From contig VZRZ01002682.1 in the NCBI GenBank assembly GCA_013398175.1, positions 29,025-93,024 of the forward strand: a DNA stretch of 64,000 nt. The letters run 5' to 3'. Position numbers and translations under genes: made by a program. The notes under the pieces are model-generated. The model had not been told where the DNA came from, ran no database searches, and saw only the letters and a program-made list of their open reading frames with translations. Positions 50,001 to 62,000 of the stretch are shown here, piece by piece; positions within the stretch are counted from its first letter, which is position 1, and each line of letters begins with the position of its first letter. Source of the DNA: Climacteris rufus (taxonomy: Eukaryota; Chordata; Aves; Passeriformes; Climacteridae).

Positions 50001-53000
50001 AGCCCATCACCCTGTGGAGGCATCTCCCCTTCCTGTCTGGATTTGGGGTGTGTGGGAGGGCTGAAAAATCCTGGTTTTGAATAATCCTGTTAAAGCTGCA
50101 CCTGGAAATCACACCAGGGTCCATCTGCATCTTTCCATGCCTTTGAAATTTGGGTCTTGGCCAATTTTGAAAATGTTACCCCCTGGGGTTTGTGAGGCAG
50201 TGCCTGTGCTGTCTGTTGACACCAGCTGGGGTTGCTCAGCACGTCAGTCCCAACCTTGTCTCATCCCACAGCCAAAGCCTCCATCACCTGCACCCAGGTG
50301 GCCACAGGCAGCTGCCCAGCTCACCTGCAGAAAGGGATTTTGGCCAGCAGGTGACACAGGTTTCCCACATCAGGGATTATCATCCATCCTTCAAAATCAA
50401 GCAGCCTCAGACCCCATTTTAAACTGTATAAAGAGATTATGAGCTGCAGGAGGACTATATAGAGCATCTTACATAAGGGCACCGTGATATAATGCTTAAC
50501 AGATGGTAAATTACTGCTGCACAAGCACATTACTCGAGGTGCACAGATCTTGTCACAACAATATGTTTGCTGGTTTAACACATGATTTTAATATAAATAT
50601 CAAGTATGCCATAAAGAGCTTTACATGTGTAATATGAAAAGGCATTTGTAAGCAGCTCTGGAAATGTAAAAACCTAACAGAGCCATTGTGGAAAAGACTG
50701 TGAGTTTCTGAGAACAAAATGAAAATACCAGCTCTCAGCCCAGATGGGTATTGCCTGGCTTTCTGAAAAATGGGAACATCATTTGTGCTGAGGAGAGGGA
50801 AGCCTTTGCACTATTTTTGAAGTACATGTTATTAATGGTAATTAAAATTTTCACAGGCAGGTCTGAGCTGTACAATGTCAGTCCAGTTTAAATCTCTGTG
50901 AAAAACCCAGAGTGAATGTTGGTTATTTGCAACAGCATAATGTCATGAGCTCTGTGCTATTTCATAACCATCCCTTCCTCAGAAGAAAAGCAGTCTAAAA
51001 ACCCAAATACAACCTGCTTTTTCCTGCCTGGAAAGTGCCCCAGCTCTGCATTCCTTCAGTATGCTTAAACAAGCAACGTGGAGAGAGGATGTTGGCATCT
51101 CCAAAAGTTTGTGCAGGGGTGCCACGGTTCCTCACCCCACAGGGAAACCTCCACCTCCTCCCACCTCAGCCTGCCCTCACCAAATCCCTCTGCCATCGCC
51201 TTCCTCCTTGTCCAACCCCTTCTGGCAGGTACCCAGCACAACCTCCTCTGCAGGCAATGCCTCTGCCTCTCAGCCAACCCACCTTGGACTCGGGAAAAGT
51301 TTCCTTGAAGAAAGTTGGCAGCCAGGAGAGGAGAGTGAAGAACGTGCTGGCTGTAGAGAGCTGAGCAATGATGACAGCCCTGAAAATACACGGCAGAGAG
51401 GAAACAATCAGCAGTGACAGGTCACACCGGGCGGGAAACGGAGCAACTCGGGGTTTCAGTTCCTAATGGAAACCACCCACAGCCCTGCCATCGCTTCCCG
51501 AGACATTTGTCACAGATCACTGCTCCCTTGGGCTCTCGGAGATGTTTGTTTGATAAGCACCCCTTTTGGCTTTCTGAGATGTTTGTCACAGAGCACACCT
51601 CCTTTTGCCTTTCTCCTTGCAGCTGGTTCCTTGCTGGCCCATCGCACAGCCCCGGGCCAGGAGAGGTTAATTGAAGTGCTAATTATGCCACTGCATTTCC
51701 CACCGGTCCCTTCCAGCCCTGCCAGAGCCCTCCTGCTCCGAGAGGTGTTGTTTAGGCTTTTCTTGGGATTTGTTATCAGCTCCATTGCCATTCAAGGCAG
51801 GAATGGGCTTGCTGCCCTGCAGCCCCACCATCCTCCTGCCAGCCTTAAAACAGCGCTTGGGAACACGCCTGGATGAGCTTCAATACCCAGTGCAGCATCC
51901 CAAAGGCAAAACGGCCATTAAAAAGATGTTTGCCAGCAATGAGAACACAGCCTGTGCCACCCAGTGCCCCAGAGCAGCACTTCTTAGGAACCCATTACAA
52001 TCAGCATTTCTAACAAGACCTGTGCAAATATCACTCCGGAGGAGCACAGGACTCAGACAGGGGGAACATTCATGTCAGAGCCTGGCAGTCCTCTGGACAG
52101 AACATAAACCACATTTTACCAAGCTTACTTTTTTAGTTCTTTATTTATGAAGGAATTAGAAAAATTGGTGGTGTTTCTCAAATATGTAAGTGGACAAAAA
52201 CCACAGAGGTATAAAAAATAAGCCCAGAGAGTAGAAAAAGGAGGATGCTCCCCAGCCCAGCCAATGCATGCAGCTGCCTACCATATTGGTGCTTTCCTAA
52301 ACAGCTGCTTCCAGGGAACTTTGGTCTGCTTGGATATCGAGAGGCCTCTTGTTAAATAGTCTATGGGGATGATGAGTTCTGCAAGGGAAGAAAACATCCA
52401 AAGGAGAGCTCTGATCAGTAATTGTCTGTGCAGCTGCAGGCAGCCCTGGGACACTGCTGTACAACCCCCTCTATTCTCCTTCTAACCCTTGTTTTTTGGC
52501 CACACCATCACTGAATGCTCATGAAAACACCTTGTTACATTAACCAAAATTTTTCCACACACCTTCCCATCCAGCCACTTTCACCCATGTGTTATATCTC
52601 TGCTATAATTAAACAGAAGTCCCTTGGCAGGGAGCAGGTTTGGATTCCGTGCAGCACCAGGCACACACCCAGCTCCTGGTGAGCTGGGCTCCTACACAGC
52701 ACACTCGTCCTAATAATGCTGGAGCCAGGTGTAATGGTTTGTCCATGTGTGGAATTACTCCTTTACAGTTATTTAGGAAGAGATATTGTGGATTAACTGG
52801 TTTTTAAAAGCTCTATGTGTAGATGCTCTTAGTTTGGAATAAGTATCTTGCCCTGCTTTAGCTTAATCCACTTTGAAGATCATGCTCTGTTTTGTGTTTT
52901 CACTGGTGCTTAAAGAGTACTGAGGAGCCAGATCAGGCTGTCAGCAATGATATAATCCAGCATGGGACTTGAAATAGGAAATCAGCATTGTAAGAGCTCA

Positions 53001-56000
53001 AATCCTCGTTTTTGGGTTGGGGATCTTGGGTGAGACACAGCATGTATTACAGAAGACATCTGAGCTAAAGATTTTTTTTCTGTAAAACCAGGCACGATCT
53101 TGGAAACACACAGGATTTGCAGAAAATAATGGAGAGGAATCAATTAGTTCCCAGATCCTGGGAGCACTGGCAGCCCCAGGGCTGCACTGGACTCACCTTT
53201 CTCACCCAGGAGGTACTTGCAGGTGCAATAAACCCAGAGTAAAGTGAGCAAACCAGAGAAGTAGAAAACACTTTCCCAGCCGTACCAGTCCAGGAGGAGA
53301 GATCCTGCAGCACCAATCACCAGTGTTCTGCAAGGGAAACCACTTGGCTTTACTCTGGCTAAGAGAGTTCAGACTATGCACACTGATAGGAGACACTCCC
53401 TGGGGTCAGTGCTGCTATCACTGAACCAGAGAATCCCAGAATGGTTTGGGATGAAAGGGACATTAAAGATCACCCTGTTCCACCCCTGTCATGAGCAGGG
53501 ACACCTTCCACTATCCCAGGTTGCTCCAAGCCTCCTGCAACCTGGCTTTGAACACTTACAGTGATGGGGAGGCCACAGCTTCTCTGGGCAGCCTGTGCAG
53601 GGCCTCACCACCCTCACAGGGGAGAAATTCTCAGTGCTGTCCATCTGCCCAGTCCCCCCATGGCACTGGAACCTGTCCTGTTCCCTTAATGACATCTCGA
53701 GCCAGATCCTAATTGGCAGGAGAAACCCCAAAGGGACCTCACCCCCACCTGCCCCACACTGAAACACGGTCCTTGAGGAAAGAAGAGGAGGTTGCTGGTG
53801 TGCAGGATCTCAGGGAATGTGTAAGACAGCAAAAGAAATTAGCACAGTGGAAAACTAAGTTATTAAACACAGTAATATTTCTATTTGGCTTTTAAGCAAC
53901 CCTTCCATTTAGAAAGGCACTTCTGATGGAGATCAGCAGAGACGGAGAAGTTTTATTCTTCCCATCTATCAGAGAGGACAGGTGACCCTTGCTCTTCCTA
54001 TTGAATCAGGCTGTTTCCCATAGTAATTAAATGTTGCAAACACTCTTCAAAGTCTGGTTTGAAAAGAAAGAGAAAACAATACATAAATCCTTGACAGGCA
54101 CGACAGCAACTGCCTGAGGCTTCCTCAGCTGCAGCCAGAGTCCTTGAGGACCCACGAATCCACATGTACTTTGGGCTGTGAGTTTTGCCTCCAACTATTT
54201 AATGGCATTTCATCACATATGATGTCCAGAGACTGTCACTCGCTGCTCAAAGCCCTTTGAACTCACCCAAACTGTGAGCCAGTCCCCACTGTGCTGTAGG
54301 TGAAGGCTCGCTCGCTCTCCCGGACCCTCTGGGACAGCAGGCTGGCCAGGGATGGGAAGTACACCCCTGTGAGCAATGAGAGCAGTCAGACACATCAAAA
54401 GCAAATTTAAAAGATCCAGAATGAGCTAAGCACTGAGACAAAGCAGCAAAACCTTTGGTGAATTCAAAACAGGGATCTAAAATAAATTAAGCGGATCCAT
54501 GGCCATCAAAGGGTTGTTTGTGCCTTCTCTGTAATCCCATTTCATCATCACCACTGCTAGTGTAAATCCATCAGTGCCAATGCCCTTCCCAGTGCTGCAG
54601 CTTGGCAAGAGGGAAGGAAAATCACCCCAAATTATCCAAAACTTTTGGCAAGGGCCAATTTTCTCCAAGTGCTTCAAAGGAGTTTTAAAATGTGGAAAAT
54701 GAAACAGGAGCAGTGATGATTTCCAAAGCCAGCAGTCCCTGTCTGGCAGAGAGATTTCTACAGGGGAATGACTTGTCAGTGACTTTCTCTAGAAATGTCA
54801 CTATTTTTTCCCATGGAAGTTCTGGATGTGGAGGCAGCTTTGAGGCAGAGAATTGCTCAGACACACAGGGGAAGGGTTCATGCACTGCAAACCACAGGAC
54901 TTGCATCTGAATGTGCTTCACGTGAGCCCCTGAGCAAGGAAGCCCCCGGGCAGAAGGACACACAGGCATGCTCAGGACAGGGGTCTCACCTTGCAGCAGC
55001 CCCATGAGGAACCTGGAGGAGGTCATAAAAACCAGATGGGCTGAAGTGATGTGGGTGAGCAGCGGGGTGAGGACTGTGAGGAACCCCCAGGCTGATGCTG
55101 AAAGGAGGAGGACTTTCTCACCTCCTATTCTGGAAGACAGAAAACACATTATCAAAGGCAGGAGGGCAAAAGGGCAAAGTCCTCCAGTCAAGATTCAAGT
55201 GTCCCTCCCAGTTTAGCCTGTTTTTAAAAGCAACCTTTCAGTCAAACCTATTGTTCTTTTGGCCCTTGGGGAGTAGCTCTGACCTCCTCCCTTCCCAACT
55301 CCCTCCAGAGCTGCCAACTCCATCCAACTACAGCACACACTGACCCCACAGAGCCCACAGCACCGAGACACCCAAGGCTCTGACGGTGATGGAGGGGAGG
55401 TCCAAGTGCTGCCACCATTCTGCTTCTCTTAACCAGTGATGCTGTTTTCCATCTGCCCTTTTGCATCAGCTCTGCCTTTTAAAATCCATGTTTTTGCAGG
55501 TGTTTGCTTGCAAAGTATTAAGGACCATAATTAAATAGCACAGTGCACTGCATGGGTAATGCACTCCTTGCAGGCATCTGCTCCTCACAAAAGATTTCAC
55601 AGGAAAACCCCCTCACTAAGAATAGATTGGCTGGGGAAAGGAACTCAAGCAGGTAATGATTCAGATCTTCCCTCACAGCCAGCTGGAGAAATTGTTTGTT
55701 TTTCAATTCATATGATACAATGGAGACACTCAATTTTTCCAAACATGATGGAAATGGTGTGTGGGGACTTGCTTGAGAAAAGCCTGCAAGAGAATACATG
55801 GGGGAAAGACTGGAGGTGCTGAACTGAAAACAAAGATCATCTGTGCAAATCAAATTTAAAAAAAAAGCTGTATTCACAAAATCCTAGAGTCACAGACTGG
55901 TTTGGGTTGGAAAGGACCTTAAAGCCCATCTCACTCCAACCCCCTGCCATGGGCAAGGACACCTTCCACAAGACCAGGTTACTCCAAGCCTCATCCAACC

Positions 56001-59000
56001 TGACCTTGAACACTTCCAGGGATGAGATATCCCCAGCCTCTAACTGGACAGTCTAAACTACCCCCATCCCTTCTCAGCCAGAGCTTCTCCCCATGGACAC
56101 ACCTCACCCTCCACCCCATCACTGTGAGGCTTGGCACTGCAACTGAGGGGTCAACAGCAAGCTAAGTGTCATTAAAAGAGAAAACATGAGAACAATTTCC
56201 AGTACTGGTCACTGATGTGTCCTCCAATAATCTGTGTCAAGCAGTAGCCCCAGAAGAAGCTGCTGAGCACGACGCCGGACTGCTTCTTGTCCCAGTGGAA
56301 GGAGGAGCTGAGGGCCACGGCGCAGATGGGCGCGGTGACGCGGGCGCAGTACAGCAGGCACGTCCCCAGCAGCAGCAGCAGCATCCACACACGGGACTCG
56401 GGCCTGCAGGGGTGGAGAGGGAGGTGGGGAAAGGGCAGGAGGGATCTGTGCCCGTGGGTCCCTGCACAGAGAGGGTTTAGGGGTCGGGTTGGTTTGCTTT
56501 GCAAGCCGAGCCTGGCTTGGTGAAATGAAGGTCAGCACAACACCCCCAGGGCACAGAGGTTCTGACACAGAGGGGATCCCATCTGCTGGCTTTTAGGAAT
56601 AATGCCAACTTCATCCCAAACACTGCTTGATCCCAGCAGAAAATGTCTGTCCATAGGCTGCAAGGTGGAATGGGCTGCCTGGACATCACTGGCTGGGGAT
56701 GGAAGAAAAGGTGGGGAGGAATCTGGTTTGCTTTTTTGCCCAAATAAGAAACTGTTCTTTAAAAGATAAGGATAAAGGAAAGGTCAGGGCATGAGGTTGG
56801 AAGCATTTGAATGAGACACACCTCTTGGTAACAAACATTTGTTATTTGGCATTCCTACCCATTCCCCAGGGGAGGTGGTGTTTGTGTTACTCTTCCTAAA
56901 TATGAGGGATATGGAGGAATTCTTTAGAGAGACAAGATCTGATGGGGCTGAAGAGCTCTGAGAGAGGAGCAAAATAATTCAGCTTGTCCTGATAAGAAGT
57001 TTTAGGTAATATGAGTCATAATATGCCAACAGAATACATTTTTTGGGGCATTAATTCTCAGCCTCAAGAAAAAGGCTCCTACATGCTGGAAGTAAGTGGG
57101 AAACAATTTTATCCTGCTACAAGTCAGTGATGTGCTTCTGGAGCAAAGAAAAACATTTTGCTGCAAATATCAGGCCCAGGTGTAGGTAAATCCCTCTGTC
57201 TTCCCTCAGCCATGTCACTTGGGGTCCCCCTTTGCCAATGAGTTACAGATTTAAAAGCTTATCACCCACTATTGGTATTATTTGTATTTTGTTCTTTCTA
57301 TGCCCAGAGGCCAGAGCACAAAGCACTGAGCAAACAGACTCTCTGCTCCAGAGGTGAGTGAGGAATTCACTGTACCAGGGCAGTAACCTCAGGGCTTTCC
57401 ACCCTACTAAACACACCCACCCTCCACACGGGAAACAACCCGGGTCACCTTTTGTATCAAACAGAGCGTTTATTTCTCTGTACAGGCATTGTGATCAGTG
57501 TGGGTTAATCCCACAGAGCACAACCCCATTTACAGAGGTGTAAATGGGCCCTCACAGGGGCAGGTGAACCCACTGGAGGTGGATTTATTGCTGGTTCCTG
57601 ACAAGGCAGATAAGCAGCTCAGGGCTAACCCCTGGCAGGAGGAACTGGAAGGGTTTCAGGTGGTGTTTAGAAGGTTGGAACCGTTGTTTCTGTGCACACG
57701 CACGAGTGCACAAAATAACACAGAAACTGGAAAACCTCACGTATCTTTGCAGGAGCAATGAGAAACCAGGGCTGACCTGCCTCAGTCATTTGAACCGGCT
57801 GGGAAATGCTCTCGGAGTCCCTCCCGGGCTTACCCTGGGAGGAAGTTATCTTCAATCATATCTCCATTTGCTGCAAAACCAAAGGTGGTCTGGTTTCTAA
57901 TCACCAGTCCCAGCCAGTTCCAGGAACAGTGGCTCCACTGACTCCAGCTGGCTGCAGAAAAGCACAGGGAAACCAAAGGCTCCTGGACACTGCATGTCTG
58001 GGTCAGACCAAGCCCAGCAGGACAACATGGGCAGAAGTTTTTGGGTATAAAACTCCCACCACTGACCATGGAAACCCTTACAGAGATCCCTCAGGGATAA
58101 GATGCTTCCAGGTACAAGCAGCCGACTCTGCCTGCCCTGCCCAAATGGGTTGTTGCCAGTGCGGGGCCGTAATCTCTCCTGTTATCTCCAGCAGCACAGC
58201 ACTGATAAATTTGAGCTATTGAACCTGCAACAATCGAGGTGACAGAGTGAAGTGCAGCAGCTGGTGATGTGTGGAGGTATTCTCTATTATTTAGTCACCA
58301 AGACAGTTTCCTAAATTGTGCTTTTCCCCTGCAGCAAAGGGAGACCTTTGTGAGTTTGCACAGGAGTGGGGCTGAGCTGTGTCTTCAGTCACTCCGGTGT
58401 GTTGAGAACAACCCACAATTGTCCTGATAAGCACAGCAGCATTTTAATGGGATACCAGATCGACGGTTCTTCCTTGTTCCTAAACCCTGTATGGCTGTGC
58501 AAGGTGTTAGGTGGTGAGAAAAAGACCTGAGCAGCTCAATGAGTCTTTACTCCATTTCTCCCAAGAAGCCTTCTCTCCAGCTGATGTTCTGACAAAACTC
58601 CAGGGAATATTTTCCTCGACCTTTATTTTTTTCCCAAAGCACTAAATAAATCTCTGTGTATATGACACATTCGCAATATTCTCGTTGACTACTACACCAT
58701 TCTATATTCTTTTCCTATATGTTTCATTGCATCAGTAGGGATTATACCCAAAACAAGAGGAGAATATAACAACGGCTTCAGACTACCACTTCCTCCGTAG
58801 GCAGCATATCCAGCTAGGAAAATCCAAGCAAATAATATGAATGTCAAATGTAATCAGTAGCTGCTCACACCCACCTGAAAGCATGGCAGGAATGATTTCC
58901 CTGCAAGGACAATGACGTGCTTGCATCACAGGAAAGAGCTTTGTAAATGCATTTTCTCCTAATTATAGTTATCAGAGAGGCTGCCCATGACTCAGCGTTC

Positions 59001-62000
59001 TGCTCAGTGCAAAACAACAACAGCAAAGGTTACACGGGAGGAACCTGGCCCAGCACACACACAGCCATTAAAACTCTCCTTCAAAAACTAAGGAATAATG
59101 ACAAACCAGACAAAAGGTTTTGTGGGTGACATCAACCATCCAAGAAGTGAAGTTTCACCAGTGTTAATAAATGAAATCTAATGGGTCTCCTAATGAGGGA
59201 AGGCGAGAGAAGCTGTGCTGCAGATAATCAACCTAAGTCAGAGCAAAGGAAATCACTGCCATTGCAGTCACTGGTGTCACCAGGCCACCTTACCAGCCAG
59301 ACAGAGCATCTCCCACATTCCTGTGCCAGTCCTGGCCAAGCCCCAGCTGTGTGTGGCAGACACCTCTGTGAGAGGGGCCAGCCCTCCACACCACCAGCAG
59401 GTGAATCACTGGAGCTTGTCTGGAGCCACCTAATTGACTTAATTTGGTGCTGCATGATGGCAGTGGCTCCTCACTGTGCCCTCCTGACCTGTCATCCCCT
59501 TCTGCTCACAAGAGACAGGCACTGCAGGTGCATCCCCTTCTGCACGTCACCCAGACCCTCTTCACCCAGCGAAGCAGCCGTGCAGCCAGAAACACTTCCT
59601 ATTTCACAAACCTCCAACCACCACCCAGACTATAATTACCTCAAGCCCTAAAGACTCTTCCTGGGTGGCTTTTTGAGCAGCCCTGCCTGATGTCCCTTGG
59701 TTCTCCTCCTCCAAACACAGCCTGTGGGTGGAAATGGCTTTGCTTCCAAGCATCCACTGATTTCCCTGAGACCCAGCTCCCACCAACCGAATGGATCCCC
59801 CACCCAGGGCACAGTGGTTAGGATGGATTTTCAAGGATGCCTGAGATCCCCAAAGGGGCAAAACCAAGCTGAGCTGTCTGGCAGTGGAAGCAGAGCCAGC
59901 AGCACAGGGTATCTTTATTTGCAGTGTGTTTTCCTGCAGGAGGAATTTCTCCGGTAGATGCCACAGAGCAAATATTTATTCAACTTTATTTCTCCTGACT
60001 TGCCTCCCTCCTTCCCCTGGTCTGCAGGGCTTTGGCAGACACTGCAGGTCAGTGTTGAGATGGACTCTCTGGAGTTCAGGCTGTCAATTACAGCACAGTT
60101 TAGCCCCCTCCAAGGCACGAGTCTGGACCGCCGGGTATTTTCAGGTGGTAAGAGAGCTGTGTTAGACAGCAAGACTACGAACAGCCTGTCCCAGCAACAG
60201 CTCTTGGCCAGAAGCCATCTGCAAAATCTGTGGGTGTTTTCCATAACTGCAGGAAGAATTGGGAGCTGCAGCTCCTGATCTGCACTGGCTGGGCACAGGT
60301 ATCAGCAGTGGAGCATAACGCCCACCTCCTGCATAGGGCATCTCTACCTCAGTTCCCCTCTCTAAAAAGAGATCAAAAACAGTTCTGTGGGAGATGCACA
60401 GAGCACATACCAGTGGAGTCAGCCCCAGTGCCCCCAGTCCTCTTGCTCGCCCCAGCCACCAGCAGTGGGCACTCCCCAGGCCCTGCAAGAACCCTGGGGC
60501 AGGATGGGGATGGTGGTAGGGAGCTCCCAGCCATGCCACCAGCTCCAAATCCAGGATACCCAGGAGCCCAAGCAGGAGCCACCTCCCAGGGGAATGTCCC
60601 CAGCACGGGCAGCTGGTGCCTGTGCTTGCCCTGTGCCTGGCTGCCTGTCACACCTCAGTGTGGGAACGCTTCCCTCCTCACCACCCATTCCCAGCCCCAT
60701 GGGGTCATCCCCCTCCAAAAACCTCTTTTCCAGCTAACCTGCCTATAGCTTTAATTTACAGTAACCTCCACCACAGCCAGGGCTGACTGATGTGGCACCA
60801 ACACAGCAGCCATGCAGACACTCCTGTGCCAGGAGATAATACCCAGGTAGTTATTTTTAACCCGGTCTGACAGTCCTTTCACTTCTCACTCTGTTTTTCT
60901 CAACAATTTCTCCTTCAAAATCTAACATGCTTGTCAGGAGAAAGGCTTGGAGTATTTCCCCCCCCACATCAAGTTGATTTTGTCATGCTGCAGACCAGCT
61001 CCAAGCTAATGATTTGTCACTGTCAAAAGTAGCTTTGGGGTTTAGGGGAGGGTTGTTGTTTTTTTTTTCCCCAATCCAGCTAACAGCCAACAAGAGCAGC
61101 ACAGAGGACACAGGGCTTTTTTTCCTGGGAAAGCTGCTGGCTTCCTGTCCGCCTCCTGTGCTCAGGCTCCCTCCACAGAGCCACAGATGGCAACAAAGTG
61201 GTGTTCAGCAAGCGAGCTCTGGGTTTATTCCCTCTCTTCATTTCTTGCTCTCGGCAAAAGCAAAGATGAAATTAGATTTCGGCAGCTCATATGAGCTGGA
61301 AGTAGTTGTTGAGTCCAGGTGGAGGTGGTGAGAAAACATAATAATAAAGCACAGGCGTGCTTTGCACACCGATCTGAGGGCATACATGGATCAGACAGGA
61401 ATGAAATGTGTGCCAGGCTTACATTTTCCATATGAAAGAAGTTCTCAGCAAGGTCACAATTAAAACCAGGGCGAGGAACTTGTAAAATAAAAATCCCAAC
61501 CAACTAAAGCTGCAACATCGTGTTGACAAAAGATGAGGGCACAGAACTCAGAAAAAACAAGGTGACCGTTGTGTCAGGGCAAAGATCAGGTGACTGCAGA
61601 GCAGCCTGTGGCCGGTGGTCAGACTCCTTTTATCTCTGGAGCTTAAAGAAGCTGCTATAATCACCCCTTGTCTTCAGGTGTAGCCAGAGGCTGGGGAGAT
61701 GCAGAGTGGTTTCAGGACTCATTTGCTTCCCAGGGCACAGTGACTTTTTCATGTTGTATTTCTCTCCTGGGGGCACCATCCAAAATGTGAGCCCCACATC
61801 TGCTGCTGGATGTGCTGGTGGCTTTGTGTGCAACCTTCAGCAAGTGATTTCTCTTTTCACTGCTTGGGTCTTCCCTCAGTTAAACCAGACATGCTTAAAC
61901 ACATCCACTGCCCGAGTGGTCCTGCTTTGGCATGTTAGGATCAACATTAAGAAATGCTCTCTACCTGTCCAGATGTGCTACATAAGCACGAGGGTTTTTT

